Assembly: GCF_001635455.1 (NCBI RefSeq)
Contig: NZ_LWEH01000085.1
Location: 81,348 to 145,347, forward strand
Source: Vibrio sp. HI00D65
GTDB taxonomy: Bacteria; Pseudomonadota; Gammaproteobacteria; Enterobacterales; Vibrionaceae
Length of the DNA: 64,000 bases
Reading direction: 5' to 3'
Part shown: positions 50,519-59,800 of the stretch, piece by piece
Numbering within the stretch: position 1 is the stretch's first letter
Layout: every line of letters starts with the position of its first letter
Position numbers and translations under genes: made by a program
The notes under the pieces: model-generated
Told to the model about the DNA's origin: nothing
The model's database searches: none
The model's input: only the letters and a program-made list of their open reading frames with translations

Positions 50519-51309
50519 GCTTCACCTTCTACTTTTGTTTGTTCGCCGTCGTTTGACTCAAGGTCAAAGTCAGCTTGATCGTTAAAAATATCTTGTTGAG
50601 CGTTTTCATCTACATCTGATGCAGTTTTGGCTTTCTCTTCATTCAACAAGCTACCTTGGTTAGGCTCTTGAGTATGCACCACAGCCTCACCATCACGGAT
50701 AAGACGCAGTTGAGCTTCTTTCATGTCATCGCCAACACGTACGTCCGCACCAAAACGGAATACCGCTTCGCTGATACGGAATTTGCCTGTTTCGCCAATC
50801 GCAATCAACATGCCGATACGACGTAAACGACGCAAAGAAGTACGCACTTTTTCAAACAGTTTTTCTTTGTCTAAGTCAGAGCCAGATGCACGGTTTGTTG
50901 CTAGCTTCATGAGTTTTTTCTCATCAGCTAGTGCCATTAGCTCTTCAAACAACTCTTGATTAGTGAAAATACCTTCGTGAGCCAAACGTTCTGGACTCAG
51001 ATATAAGAAACACAATACCTTACCAACAAGCATGTCTAACTCAGACAACACACTACGGCCGATCAAAGACGTAGAACGTGGACGCAGATAGAAAAAACCT
51101 TCCGGTGCTTTCACAAGTTCTGTGTTGTAGCGTTGGTAGAAATGCTGAAGCTCAACTTCAAAGTCAGAAAGTAACGCGTGGTTATCTAGGTCTTCTGTTG
51201 AAATATGCTTACCTGAACGCAGCATACTGTCTAGCGCAGGGAACAGTGGGTTCGCTATCGCTTTTACCAGTTTCTCTGGCATGTAATCATCAGTACTTGT
51301 TAATGACAT
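50515..51309 (-). CDS. mukE: Chromosome partition protein MukE
   Basis: A kleisin-associated tandem winged-helix subunit. Conserved segments are [60 protein letters not shown] and [18 protein letters not shown]. The ATG at 51309 ([14 protein letters not shown]) matches the E. coli start; 20 bases overlap mukF. The acidic C-terminal extension of about 40 residues ([20 protein letters not shown]) makes the protein 264 residues, longer than the E. coli form. Confidence 0.96.
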   Translation of the reverse strand: MSLTSTDDYMPEKLVKAIANPLFPALDSMLRSGKHISTEDLDNHALLSDFEVELQHFYQRYNTELVKAPEGFFYLRPRSTSLIGRSVLSELDMLVGKVLCFLYLSPERLAHEGIFTNQELFEELMALADEKKLMKLATNRASGSDLDKEKLFEKVRTSLRRLRRIGMLIAIGETGKFRISEAVFRFGADVRVGDDMKEAQLRLIRDGEAVVHTQEPNQGSLLNEEKAKTASDVDENAQQDIFNDQADFDLESNDGEQTKVEGEA

Positions 51310-52627
51310 TGGCTTGTACCTTTGCACCGAAATCGTTGATTGCCTGCCAATCTGGCTGAATAGCCTGATAGTCAGACTGTGAGTAACCTAAGCGCACCGC
51401 TTGGTCGACAACAATTCTGGCTAAATCAAAATGGTGTGTGCGAGGGTGCTCAGCGAGATAATCGCGTAACACAAGGCCAAGATCGATTGGCGCACCTTGC
51501 TGTTTGTGAGCTTTCAACATATCTGCGATTTTTTCAGACAGCAGATCGTTCACTTGCTCAAATTCTTCATACTCTACGTCGAGTGGTGCTTGTCCCGTTA
51601 CTTCGTCATCACGAAGCACAAGAGCTTCATCACGAAGGTCGGTTAGTTTTTCAGCGTCGGCATACGTCAGTAGCCAAGGCGCATCAAAGTATTCAGTCAC
51701 AGATTGACGTAGGCGTTGGCTGAAGGCACGGTTCTTATCCATATCAATCGCGGTACGGATAAACTTATGAACGTGACGGTCATAGCCGATCCACAGATCA
51801 ATCGCTTGTTGGCCCCAGCTTGTAATTCGGTCGAGCTTCATTTGCAGACCAAACAGGGTTTCGCCAATAAACTCAAGTTCGTCGTCACCGTAAACTATTT
51901 CTTGGATATCGAGGATCTGCGTTTGCAGTTCATCACCTGCCGCTTGCAAGGTATCTTGCAACTCTTTTAGCGTGGCAGAGGTTTCTGACAGCAAGACTTC
52001 ACAGTTGTTGATCGCTTCACGCCAATCTTTATTAAGAAGGTCGGCAATCTGTTGTTTTACAGTCTGTTGTTGCTCATCCATAACACGTTGGTTAAGATCA
52101 ATCTGATCGAAAATTTCACCAACAGAATACTTGAGCACGCCGTAAACGTTCTTTCTCCAATGCCCTGGCGTTCCACCTTTTTGGGCAGCTTCAATGGCTT
52201 TTGCCATTTCGTCCGCAACCATTGAAAGTTGGATAGACAGTTTTAATTTAGAGAACTGACGGTGACGTAAATAATAATCTGAGATACCAATAGCCAACGG
52301 GGACAAGCGGTAGATGCTTGCGCCATCGGTAATTTCGCTGGTAAAGCGGCTAATCAACTTCTGTTTAACCAACTCATTGATTGCGTTATTAGCGCGAAAC
52401 GCTGACGCTTCACCAGTATCTTCAAACAGTCGAGTGACAATAGTAAATGCATCATGCAGTTCACCCTCGTCCAACTCTTCATCGAACCTTTCATTGCTTA
52501 ATACTGCGATAGCAATCAAAAATGCTAAGCGCTCTGGCGGCAAATTTAATGAAAAATCGTGCTGCTTGACCCAGCCCACCAACTCATCAATTGGCTGCTC
52601 TTCGGCAGTTTGAGTCATTTCACTCAT
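51290..52627 (-). CDS. mukF: Chromosome partition protein MukF
   Basis: The kleisin subunit of MukBEF, 445 residues: N-terminal winged-helix dimerisation domain ([40 protein letters not shown]), a helical middle with long coiled-coil segments, and a C-terminal domain that binds the MukB head ([20 protein letters not shown]). It follows cmoM by 125 bases and overlaps mukE. Confidence 0.96.
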   Translation of the reverse strand: MSEMTQTAEEQPIDELVGWVKQHDFSLNLPPERLAFLIAIAVLSNERFDEELDEGELHDAFTIVTRLFEDTGEASAFRANNAINELVKQKLISRFTSEITDGASIYRLSPLAIGISDYYLRHRQFSKLKLSIQLSMVADEMAKAIEAAQKGGTPGHWRKNVYGVLKYSVGEIFDQIDLNQRVMDEQQQTVKQQIADLLNKDWREAINNCEVLLSETSATLKELQDTLQAAGDELQTQILDIQEIVYGDDELEFIGETLFGLQMKLDRITSWGQQAIDLWIGYDRHVHKFIRTAIDMDKNRAFSQRLRQSVTEYFDAPWLLTYADAEKLTDLRDEALVLRDDEVTGQAPLDVEYEEFEQVNDLLSEKIADMLKAHKQQGAPIDLGLVLRDYLAEHPRTHHFDLARIVVDQAVRLGYSQSDYQAIQPDWQAINDFGAKVQANVINKY

Positions 52628-52752
52628 TGTGGTTCCTGTTACTGTTCTTCGTCATATCGCATACGTTTGATATGACGCCTATTTCTTTATAACGCGGGCT
52701 TGTTACGATTGCATAGCGCATATTGTGGCTTCTTTTACCACATTCATCACTG

Positions 52753-53538
52753 TTATTGCGCAGGTTTTTGAGCCCAAACGTGAATATAACGGCCTAGTGA
52801 CAGATATGGCTCTTGGCGGCATAGCTGCTTTTCTAGTTCCAATACATCTTCAAATTGGTAATCGCCCATGTACTCCATATTTCCTATGTAGTCACTGAAG
52901 GAGCGAATGCCAGATTTACCACAGATTTCTAGACCAGCGTCTTCTATCCATTGGAAAACCTCTTCAGGCCTCAAGCCTTTTTGTGGTTGCAGCTTAAACC
53001 GTTTTCGATGTGGCATCCCATTCAATACATGAGGAATGTTGCCACAAATCACATTTTTCAGGACTAATCCGTGGTGGTTATAAAACATTATCGAGGCAAC
53101 ACCACCTGGTTTAACTTGTTCAAGTAGCAAATCGAGTGCTTCTTTAGGGTCGGCTAGCCACTCCATAACAGCATGAAACATCACAAAATCGACTTTATCG
53201 TCGAGATGCTCTGCCACTTTTTGTACTGGAGAATGAATAAACTGATATTGCTCTGACAGCCCCGCTTCGGTGATCCCTTCTTGAGCCAGCTTTAGCATCT
53301 CAGAAGAGAGATCACATAGAAAAACCTTATGACCAAGTGCCGCAATTTTTTGCGACATCTGTGCCAACCCGCCCCCGGCATCAAGCACATGCAGTGGAGA
53401 AGCAGAATCTTCAAACTTGCTCAAAGCTTGTTCTAAATCTTCCCATACGATGATCTGACGGATCTCTCCTTTGTCGGAGCCGTAAATATTTTTTGCAAAT
53501 TTGTGGGCAATATCGTCGAAATTACGGTCTTCAGTCAC
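52753..53538 (-). CDS. cmoM: tRNA cmo5U methyltransferase
   Basis: CmoM (formerly SmtA) methylates the carboxyl of cmo5U34 in certain tRNAs to give mcmo5U. It starts with DDIAHKFAKNIYGSDKGEIR, has SAM motif LHVLDAGGGLAQMSQKIA near residue 47, LCDLSSEMLKLAQEG near 74 and MFHAVMEWLADPKEAL near 116. It is 261 residues. It is first in the muk operon, and its substrate is made by CmoA and CmoB encoded 11-14 kb to the left on the other strand. Confidence 0.94.
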   Translation of the reverse strand: MTEDRNFDDIAHKFAKNIYGSDKGEIRQIIVWEDLEQALSKFEDSASPLHVLDAGGGLAQMSQKIAALGHKVFLCDLSSEMLKLAQEGITEAGLSEQYQFIHSPVQKVAEHLDDKVDFVMFHAVMEWLADPKEALDLLLEQVKPGGVASIMFYNHHGLVLKNVICGNIPHVLNGMPHRKRFKLQPQKGLRPEEVFQWIEDAGLEICGKSGIRSFSDYIGNMEYMGDYQFEDVLELEKQLCRQEPYLSLGRYIHVWAQKPAQ

Positions 53539-53653
53539 AGCTACTTGAGTTATTATGTCCTATCGTGCCTGCTATTCTGTCACAGGAATTTCAGGAATAA
53601 AGAGGCGATGTCTCTTTTTACTACTAAGTGATGTTTTTTCGGACTATTCGGAT

Positions 53654-54508
53654 ATGTTTGAGCTGAAAAAAGTAGTGTCTTCATTACTGATGCCACTACC
53701 AGCAATGTTAATTCTCGCATTTCTGGGCTTAGCCCTAGTGATGTTTACTACTAAAAGAAAGACTGGTTGCTTAATTACCCTCTCTGCCCTCTGTGGTATC
53801 TTCCTAATCGCTTTCCAACCAGTTTCTAGTCAACTTTTAATGCCAATGGAGAGGCAGCACACTGCATTTTTACCGGTCGATGAGACTGTCGATTACGTGA
53901 TGGTTCTTGGTAGCGGACACGTTGTTGATGACCAGATCCCACCAACATCTGAACTGAGCCGTACAGGCTTGATGCGTTTAAGTGAAGGGATTCGTATTTT
54001 ACGTCTCTACCCTGGCGCTAAACTGATTTTGTCTGGCTACGGTGCTGGTACAGAGGTCAGTAACGCAAGAATGATGGCTAAGGTAGCCCTAGCACTTGGA
54101 GTGTCAAAACCTGACATCATTTTGCTGGAAACAGCTAAAGATACCTGGGAAGAAGCTCGCCAAGCAGCAGCGTTCGTGAAAAACAAGAAAATGGTGTTAG
54201 TGACTTCAGCAAGCCACATGGCCCGAGCTCTTAACGAATTTAATGCAGCCGGTATGAAACCATTGCCAGCGCCAACCAACTACCTTGCTCAAGACGGCAT
54301 AGTAGAGCCTTGGAACAAATATATGCCTAAAGCGATTTATCTTGAACAGACTGAGCGTTATTGGTACGAGACAATGGGATTAGTTTGGCAAAGCCTACGC
54401 GACTGGTTAGACACTAGTAACGATGTTGCTGAGGACCCAATCGTAATACCTGAAGCTTCTAACTTAGCTGAAAACGACAACGCCGTTTCGGCAGCGCAGG
54501 CCAAATAA
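53654..54508 (+). CDS. elyC: Envelope biogenesis factor ElyC (DUF218)
   Basis: Two N-terminal membrane helices (KVVSSLLMPLPAMLILAFLG, and CLITLSALCGIFLIAFQPV) precede a DUF218 domain: VDYVMVLGSGHVVD, GIRILRLYPGAKLILSGYG, DTWEEARQAAAFVKNKKMVL and SASHMARALNEF. In E. coli ElyC affects peptidoglycan and lipid-carrier supply at low temperature. The ATG at 53654 gives 284 residues and starts with the expected first helix; an earlier frame start adds an unconserved 33 residues. Divergent from cmoM. Confidence 0.93.
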   Translation: MFELKKVVSSLLMPLPAMLILAFLGLALVMFTTKRKTGCLITLSALCGIFLIAFQPVSSQLLMPMERQHTAFLPVDETVDYVMVLGSGHVVDDQIPPTSELSRTGLMRLSEGIRILRLYPGAKLILSGYGAGTEVSNARMMAKVALALGVSKPDIILLETAKDTWEEARQAAAFVKNKKMVLVTSASHMARALNEFNAAGMKPLPAPTNYLAQDGIVEPWNKYMPKAIYLEQTERYWYETMGLVWQSLRDWLDTSNDVAEDPIVIPEASNLAENDNAVSAAQAK

Positions 54509-54535
54509 GCACAGAGCCGCAACTAACTCACAAAT

Positions 54536-54571
54536 AAAAAAGCCGAGACATCGTTGATGTCTCGGCTTTTT
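54536..54571. terminator. Bidirectional terminator between elyC and torR
   Basis: A 12-bp stem (AGCCGAGACATC / GATGTCTCGGCT) is flanked by A5 and T5 and serves two convergent genes. Confidence 0.92.
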
Positions 54572-54610
54572 AAGATTCAATACTTTAGCGGACTAGTACG
54601 CCCCGAAGAA

Positions 54611-55324
54611 TTAGTCACCAGCAAACATGTAACCCTCACCGTGCACCGTCACAAAAATTTGTGGGTTCTTAGGGTCAAACTCCATTTTTGCACGCATACG
54701 ACGGATCAGTACATCAATAGTACGGTCATTCGGCGCGTCAACACGGTGGCTAATCATATTAAGAATACGTTCGCGGCTTAGTACCTGATTAGGGTAAGAA
54801 GACAGTGCAACCAATAGTTCATATTCAGCTTTCGTCAGTTTTACCGGCTCGCCGTTTTTGCTTAACGCACGACGAGGGATATCAAATGTCCACTCACCAA
54901 AACGAACCACTGACTCATCTTGTGACTCTTCAGCCTCACCTGCTGCCGTTTTACGAGCAGCAGAAATACGCCAAAGTAGATTTTTAACTCGAACTAATAA
55001 CTCGCGAAGTTCGAAAGGTTTAGTAACGTAATCGTCAGCGCCCATTTCAAGGCCAACAATTTTGTCGATGCTATCCGTGCGTCCAGTAACTAAAATAATT
55101 CCAATGTCAGATTGACTGCGTAATTCGCGAGTTAGCATCAATCCATCTTCACCTGGTAAGTTGATGTCCAGCATAATGAGGTCAACGTTGTTTTCTTCTA
55201 ACACACTTCTCATTTGAGCACCGCTCTCGGCCTCGCTAACTGTGTAACCTTCGTTCTGGAAATAACCAACCAGTTTACTACGGGTCACCACATCATCTTC
55301 TACGACTAATACGTGATAGCTCAT
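54611..55324 (-). CDS. torR: TMAO-responsive regulator TorR
   Basis: An OmpR-family regulator of 237 residues. The receiver has LVVEDDVVTRSKLVGYFQNE, phospho-acceptor Asp in LIMLDINLPGEDGLMLTREL, GIILVTGRTDSIDKIVGLEM, GADDYVTKPFELRELLVRVK and LLWRI, a run close to E. coli TorR and unlike ArcA. The winged-helix part contains NGEPVKLTKAEYELLVAL and LSRERILNMISHRVDAPNDR. The adjacent torD confirms the assignment. The torCA and torS genes are not in this window. Confidence 0.93.
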   Translation of the reverse strand: MSYHVLVVEDDVVTRSKLVGYFQNEGYTVSEAESGAQMRSVLEENNVDLIMLDINLPGEDGLMLTRELRSQSDIGIILVTGRTDSIDKIVGLEMGADDYVTKPFELRELLVRVKNLLWRISAARKTAAGEAEESQDESVVRFGEWTFDIPRRALSKNGEPVKLTKAEYELLVALSSYPNQVLSRERILNMISHRVDAPNDRTIDVLIRRMRAKMEFDPKNPQIFVTVHGEGYMFAGD

Positions 55325-55580
55325 CTACACCACTTTTCTTATTTAATAGTTTCGGTGACTATTCTATTCATAACTAGTAACAATTCTAGTGGTACTGAAG
55401 ATAAATGCCAGAAACATGGATTTTTTTTGATACAAGACAATCTTAAACCTTGCTATTTATCGTCTAGCACAATTCAATATAGGCATTACTACTAACGAGT
55501 AACTTTGCATTTCGCAAATAACCTCGTCATCAGCCTTGGTGTGCGAAAAGACACCACAAGACTAAATCAGGATCTATGTA
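55325..55580. promoter_or_regulatory. torR-torD divergent region with a possible tor box
   Basis: Between the divergent genes lies CTATTCATAA at 55364-55373, eight of ten matches to the TorR binding element CTGTTCATAT, about 40 bases upstream of torR. This fits autoregulation, but a single box is weak evidence. Nothing else is apparent in the 256 bases. Confidence 0.35.
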
Positions 55581-56228
55581 ATGAAAGATACGAAAGCGTT
55601 CAACGAGCAAAGAGCAGAAATTTACTGGTGGCTATCAAGCTTATTCACCAAAGAGCTCACTCAAGACGAACTTGACCACTACCATTCTGTTGAAATTCGT
55701 TCTTTCTTAACTAGTTTAGGCCAAAATGAAACTCTAAAGCCTGCTATTGATAAGTTGGTTGATGCACTGAACCGCCTACAAACTCGCGAAGATGCACAAC
55801 TAGAACTGTCTGCTGACTTTTGCGACCTTTTCCTAAAGACGGATAAGCATGGCGCCCTTCCTTATGCCTCAATGTACATCGGTGAAACTGGCCTACTAAA
55901 CGGTAAGCCAGCGAAAGAGATAGAAGAGATCATGGCTGAGCACAACCTAGTGGTTAACCAAGATCTTAAAGAACCAGCAGACCACATCGCTATCGAGCTC
56001 GACTTCTTAGGTAACTTAATCATTCGTTCCAATGAAACAGAATCAGGAGAAGAATTAGAAAAGTCGTTCGAAGTTCAGCAACAATTTATCGAACAACAGA
56101 TATTAACTTGGATCCCGAAATTCAACGTTAAGTGTCACGATGTTGATGAATTCGGTTTCTACGCTGCAGTCTCCTCTCTGCTAATGGCTTTCTGTCAATT
56201 AGATGCTCAATATTTAGCTGGTGAATAA
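55581..56228 (+). CDS. torD: Molybdoenzyme maturation chaperone TorD
   Basis: A 215-residue all-helical chaperone of the TorD/DmsD family: [20 protein letters not shown] near the N-terminus, [20 protein letters not shown] and [16 protein letters not shown] in the middle, and [17 protein letters not shown], the segment conserved in TorD. It binds the TorA signal peptide and helps insertion of the molybdenum cofactor. The torA gene is not next to it. Confidence 0.93.
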   Translation: MKDTKAFNEQRAEIYWWLSSLFTKELTQDELDHYHSVEIRSFLTSLGQNETLKPAIDKLVDALNRLQTREDAQLELSADFCDLFLKTDKHGALPYASMYIGETGLLNGKPAKEIEEIMAEHNLVVNQDLKEPADHIAIELDFLGNLIIRSNETESGEELEKSFEVQQQFIEQQILTWIPKFNVKCHDVDEFGFYAAVSSLLMAFCQLDAQYLAGE

Positions 56229-56268
56229 GCTTAATTGATGACTAGGTAAATAAATTCCGTAGAATGTG

Positions 56269-56298
56269 ACAATTCACCCGGATTTCTGGGTGAATTGT
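56269..56298 (+). terminator. Hairpin after torD
   Basis: An 11-bp perfect stem (ACAATTCACCC / GGGTGAATTGT) lies 41 bases after the torD stop. No T-run follows, so it is not a canonical terminator. Confidence 0.45.
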
Positions 56299-56299
56299 A

Positions 56300-56344
56300 T
56301 TGCGAGTATTTTCTAGTCAGTCTAGAATTGTGACCGCAAACGAT
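56300..56344 (+). promoter_or_regulatory. purR: Candidate purR promoter with PurR-box-like element
   Basis: TTGCGA (56300-56305) and TAGAAT (56323-56328) are separated by exactly 17 bases, a good sigma-70 pair. Immediately after it, CCGCAAACGAT (56334-56344) resembles the first half of the PurR box ACGCAAACG. This would place repression by PurR at the transcription start. Both calls come from pattern only. Confidence 0.5.
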
Positions 56345-56406
56345 AAAATATGAAACATTCACGAAATGCTATGCTTATTAAGTTCAGAGCATTTCGGTGT
56401 TAAAAC

Positions 56407-56432
56407 AAGCCGCTCACTAGCGGTTTTTTGTT
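56407..56432 (+). terminator. Intrinsic terminator inside the purR leader
   Basis: CCGCT-CACT-AGCGG followed by TTTTTTGTTTTTT is a clear terminator. It lies 113 bases before the purR ATG and about 95 bases after the candidate promoter. A CGAAATGCT / AGCATTTCG hairpin precedes it. It may end torD transcription, end a short RNA, or attenuate purR. Confidence 0.8.
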
Positions 56433-56544
56433 TTTTAACACTTTAGTACCCAAAGAGCCCTACAAATTTAAGCTCTTAGTTAGGTAGCTTAACGGCTACT
56501 TCACTCCGTACTTTGGGGAAAGTAGCTTCTAATAGGATAAAACC

Positions 56545-57549
56545 ATGGCCACTATAAAAGATGTCGCTCGCTTAGCAGGCGTATCAACCACAACCGTTTC
56601 TCACGTAATCAACAAAACACGTTTTGTTGCAGAAGCGACTCAAGAAAAAGTAAATAAAGCGGTAGACGAATTAAACTATGCACCAAGTGCTGTTGCTCGC
56701 AGTTTGAAGTGTAATTCAACACGAACCATCGGCATGCTAGTGACTCAATCAACAAACCTATTCTTCTCTGAAGTTATCGATGGTGTTGAGAGCTACTGCT
56801 ACCGTCAAGGCTACACTTTGATCCTGTGTAACACTGGTGGTATCTATGAGAAGCAACGTGACTACATTCGAATGCTTGCAGAGAAACGTGTAGATGGCAT
56901 ATTAGTTATGTGTTCAGACCTAACGGAAGAACTGAGAGAGATGTTAGATCGTCATGCTGACATCCCTAAAGTAATCATGGACTGGGGCCCAGAGAGTTCT
57001 CAAGCAGATAAAATCATTGATAACTCCGAAGAAGGCGGCTATCTAGCGACCAAATACCTAATCGATCGCGGTCACTCAAAGATTGCTTGTTTAAGTGGCC
57101 ACTTAGACAAAGCAGCATGTGTTGAACGTATCGCCGGTTACCAGCGCGCTCTAGAAGAAGCAAACATCACCGCAAGTGACGACATGATCATCGAAGGAAA
57201 CTTTGAGTGCGATACTGCTGTACTTGCCGCAGACAAAATTGTTGAGATGAAAGAGCGCCCTACGGCAGTATTCTGCTTTAACGATACAATGGCGCTCGGC
57301 TTAATGAGTCGCTTGCAGCAGAAAGGTATCCGTATCCCAGAAGATATCTCTATCATTGGCTACGATAACATCGAATTGGCAGAGTACTTCTCTCCACCAT
57401 TAACTACCGTTCACCAACCGAAGCGTCGTGTCGGTAAGAACGCCTTCGAAATTCTGCTTGAGCGCATTAAAGACAAAGACCATGAAAAACGCGTCTTCGA
57501 AATGCACCCAGAAATTGTTGAGCGTAGTACAGTTAAAACGTTAAATTAA
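56545..57549 (+). CDS. purR: Purine repressor PurR
   Basis: A LacI-family repressor of 334 residues with the N-terminal [23 protein letters not shown], hinge helix [20 protein letters not shown] and the PurR-type ligand domain ([40 protein letters not shown]). It represses purine biosynthesis when bound to hypoxanthine or guanine. An AGGA site lies nine bases before the ATG. The preceding 316-base gap holds a structured leader with an intrinsic terminator. Confidence 0.96.
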   Translation: MATIKDVARLAGVSTTTVSHVINKTRFVAEATQEKVNKAVDELNYAPSAVARSLKCNSTRTIGMLVTQSTNLFFSEVIDGVESYCYRQGYTLILCNTGGIYEKQRDYIRMLAEKRVDGILVMCSDLTEELREMLDRHADIPKVIMDWGPESSQADKIIDNSEEGGYLATKYLIDRGHSKIACLSGHLDKAACVERIAGYQRALEEANITASDDMIIEGNFECDTAVLAADKIVEMKERPTAVFCFNDTMALGLMSRLQQKGIRIPEDISIIGYDNIELAEYFSPPLTTVHQPKRRVGKNAFEILLERIKDKDHEKRVFEMHPEIVERSTVKTLN

Positions 57550-57573
57550 CTGATAAATTGAGTTTATTTTCAT

Positions 57574-57602
57574 CAAGCGCACCTTTTGGTGCGCTTTTTT
57601 TT
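57574..57602 (+). terminator. Terminator of purR
   Basis: A 9-bp stem (AAGCGCACC / GGTGCGCTT) with loop TTTT is followed by T8. Confidence 0.93.
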
Positions 57603-57720
57603 ATCAGTAGCAAAATGAGCCCAGTTTCATACAATAAAGATCATTAATTGAAGCAACATCACACTTCGGAGTAACAAGTGTGAGCCTCATTCAACAAAAA
57701 CTTTATTCTATTCAATCAGT

Positions 57721-57808
57721 CACGCACAGGGCAAATCACTTGAAAAGGTGAGACGCAAAGCTTCCGGCCTAAACCACTCGTTGGTATGGTAGCGGGGTTA
57801 CCGATGGC
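57721..57808 (+). ncRNA. Cyclic di-GMP-I riboswitch (GEMM-I, Vc2 type) upstream of tfoY
   Basis: The core shows all GEMM-I landmarks: CACGCACAGGGCAAA at the 5' end, GACGCAAAGC followed by CCGGCCTAAACC, then GGTATGGTAGCGGGGTTACC and GATGGC. A paired segment (CACTT GAAA AGGTG) with the GAAA tetraloop sits between the first two conserved blocks, matching the P1b arm whose tetraloop docks in its receptor. This is the same position and sequence class as Vc2 before VC1722 in V. cholerae. It is followed by 124 bases of leader before tfoY, with a possible riboswitch-independent promoter. Confidence 0.97.
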
Positions 57809-57849
57809 AAAATGCAGTAACTACTAATAACTTAGTAATTTACGGCTTA

Positions 57850-57879
57850 TTGACAATGTAATTGCAACATTTTGCTAAT
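57850..57879 (+). promoter_or_regulatory. tfoY: Candidate tfoY promoter downstream of the riboswitch
   Basis: A perfect TTGACA (57850-57855) is followed after 18 bases by GCTAAT (57874-57879). Transcripts from here would bypass the riboswitch and give c-di-GMP-independent expression. V. cholerae tfoY is known to have several promoters, some downstream of the riboswitch. Confidence 0.5.
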
Positions 57880-57932
57880 CTCTCGGACCTGCTTATTTGG
57901 TGGCGTTGTTCAAATACACCGAGATAAATAAC

Positions 57933-58523
57933 ATGGATAAACCGATACTAAAGGACTCAATGAAGTTATTTGAGCCCCTAGGAAAAATAAAATCACGCTC
58001 AATGTTTGGTGGATTCGGTCTTTTTGCTGATGACACTATGTTTGCTCTGGTTGTTAATGACCAGTTGCATATACGAGCAGACAAAGACACAACAAAACAG
58101 TTCGAGCAACAAGGGTTTCAACCGTACGTCTACAAAAAACGTGGTTTCCCTGTCGTAACTAAATACTTCGCTTTACCAGAAGGCCTGTGGCAAGACCAAG
58201 AGAAAATCTTACAACTTGCGACTACGTCACTGGGCTTTGCAAAAGAAGAGAAAGCTGAACAGTCTGCTGCTAAGCCTACTCGACTCAAAGACCTCCCTAA
58301 TCTCCGACTTGCCACTGAGCGCATGTTGAAGAAAGCCGGGATTGATTCCGTAGAGCGTTTATATGAATCTGGCTCTGTAAACGCATTTAATGCCATCAAG
58401 GAATCTCATACGTCCTCTGTCAGTATTGAACTGCTTTGGGCATTAGAAGGTGCGATCAATGGTACCCATTGGTCGGTTATCCCACAGCAACGTCGCGAAG
58501 AGCTTATCAGTCGCGTAAATTAA
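57933..58523 (+). CDS. tfoY: TfoX-family regulator TfoY
   Basis: The 196-residue protein starts [20 protein letters not shown] and has the TfoX N-terminal domain ([39 protein letters not shown]) and C-terminal helix-hairpin-helix-type domain ([20 protein letters not shown]). In V. cholerae TfoY controls motility and the type VI secretion system in response to low c-di-GMP. The riboswitch upstream and purR on its left identify it as tfoY and not tfoX, which lies elsewhere. The ATG at 57933 is chosen because an upstream in-frame start would only add 12 unconserved residues. Confidence 0.94.
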   Translation: MDKPILKDSMKLFEPLGKIKSRSMFGGFGLFADDTMFALVVNDQLHIRADKDTTKQFEQQGFQPYVYKKRGFPVVTKYFALPEGLWQDQEKILQLATTSLGFAKEEKAEQSAAKPTRLKDLPNLRLATERMLKKAGIDSVERLYESGSVNAFNAIKESHTSSVSIELLWALEGAINGTHWSVIPQQRREELISRVN

Positions 58524-58551
58524 CATTGTCAGTACATCCTTTTTATACAAC

Positions 58552-58578
58552 TAAGCCGCATTTCTGCGGCTTTTTTTT
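58552..58578 (+). terminator. Terminator of tfoY
   Basis: AAGCCGCA / TGCGGCTT stem with a four-base loop and T8. Confidence 0.93.
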
Positions 58579-58654
58579 ATCTAATGAAAGTTAATCTATG
58601 CTTTGCCTGTCTATTTATACTAACGGTATGCATTAAAAATTTGAGGAAGTCTCA

Positions 58655-59335
58655 ATGAGTAAGAAAATGATATTGGGTATTGTGCTAGTCGTGACGGTTG
58701 TTTTACTAGGCATCAATTTTGGTCAACACCTCACGCTGGAAAACGCCAAAGCACAACAAGCCGTGTTAAACGACTATCTAGAAAGTAACTTTAATGCGGC
58801 TGCCGCGACTTACTTCATCGCGTATATCTTGATCACTGCCTTCTCTATTCCAGGAGCAGCAGTTGTTACACTACTTGGTGCAGCTCTATTTGGATTCTGG
58901 AATAGCTTGCTTTTGGTTTCTTTCGCCAGTGCGATCGGCGCAACTCTTGCCTTTTTAAGTAGCCGCTACTTGCTGCGTGACTGGATACAAACCAAGTTTG
59001 GCGACAAACTGTCTACGATTAATAAAGGCGTAGAAAAAGATGGTGCATTTTACTTGTTCTCTTTACGCCTTATTCCTGTATTCCCGTTTTTCCTTATCAA
59101 CCTGCTAATGGGCTTGACGCCGATGTCGGTAACCCGCTACTACGTAACAAGCCAAATCGGCATGCTGCCAGGTACAGCTGTATTCTTAAATGCTGGTACT
59201 CAACTCGCAGAAATTGATTCGCTTTCAGGTATCATTTCACCTTCTGTACTATTGTCATTTGCATTACTAGGCGTATTTCCAATTATCGCCAAATGGTTGA
59301 TGAGTAAGTTTCGTTCAGCACCTGTTGCTGAATAA
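58655..59335 (+). CDS. TVP38/TMEM64 (VTT-domain) membrane protein
   Basis: A 226-residue inner-membrane protein of the DedA-like superfamily with helices near residues 5-23 and 50-70, then the VTT core: TAFSIPGAAVVTLLGAALFG, ASAIGATLAFLSSRYLLRDW, LRLIPVFPFFLINLLMGLTP and YYVTSQIGMLPGTAVFLNAG. Related proteins move or scramble lipids, including undecaprenyl phosphate. It precedes a DUF2007 gene by 29 bases, probably as one unit. Confidence 0.87.
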   Translation: MSKKMILGIVLVVTVVLLGINFGQHLTLENAKAQQAVLNDYLESNFNAAAATYFIAYILITAFSIPGAAVVTLLGAALFGFWNSLLLVSFASAIGATLAFLSSRYLLRDWIQTKFGDKLSTINKGVEKDGAFYLFSLRLIPVFPFFLINLLMGLTPMSVTRYYVTSQIGMLPGTAVFLNAGTQLAEIDSLSGIISPSVLLSFALLGVFPIIAKWLMSKFRSAPVAE

Positions 59336-59364
59336 TTACCGTGGTCGAATAAGGTTCTATTTCA

Positions 59365-59682
59365 ATGAAAATCTTCAGTGCATCGAATCCGACAGAAGCG
59401 CACATCATCTGCGGACTATTAGAAAGTGAAAATATTGCGTGTGAAGTCCGTGGTGAAGGTTTGTTTGGTTTGAAAGGGGAAATCCCATTTACGGAAGAAA
59501 CTGACCCTTATGTGTGGTTATATGAGCCAGAAATGGCCACCAAAGCCCGCACAATCGTTAATGACTATCAAAAGCAACAAGATTCCATCATCTATGAAGA
59601 ATGGCGCTGCAGTGAATGTCATGAAGTAAACGAAGCACAATTTGGTTCTTGTTGGCAGTGCGGTGCGAACTGTCCTGAATAA
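59365..59682 (+). CDS. DUF2007 protein with C-terminal zinc ribbon
   Basis: The 105-residue protein has a DUF2007 N-terminal half (MKIFSASNPTEAHIICGLLE, VRGEGLFGLKGEIPF) related to signal-transducing PII-like ACT folds by annotation, and a C-terminal zinc ribbon (CSECHEVNEAQFGSCWQCGAN) with two CxxC pairs. No function is known. It follows the VTT-domain gene. Confidence 0.8.
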   Translation: MKIFSASNPTEAHIICGLLESENIACEVRGEGLFGLKGEIPFTEETDPYVWLYEPEMATKARTIVNDYQKQQDSIIYEEWRCSECHEVNEAQFGSCWQCGANCPE

Positions 59683-59726
59683 ATGAACTCATTGGAGCCC
59701 TAGCTGCTTCACCCGATACCTCCTCT

Positions 59727-59762
59727 AAAAAAACGGGAAGCTAAAATAGCTTCCCGTTTTTA
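59727..59762. terminator. Bidirectional terminator
   Basis: An ACGGGAAGCTA / TAGCTTCCCGT stem with A and T tracts on both sides serves convergent genes. Confidence 0.92.
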
Positions 59763-59800
59763 TTTCAATTCTTTATTAGTTCAGATGACCGACTTAGAAA

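Noticed and set aside
54611..55324. Identification as ArcA
   Set aside because: The receiver and linker (LLWRI, VTGRTDSIDKIVGLEMG) match TorR, and torD is next to it. ArcA has a different tail and context.
57933..58523. Identification as competence regulator TfoX
   Set aside because: The c-di-GMP riboswitch upstream and purR on the left are the context of TfoY. TfoX uses the TfoR small RNA instead.
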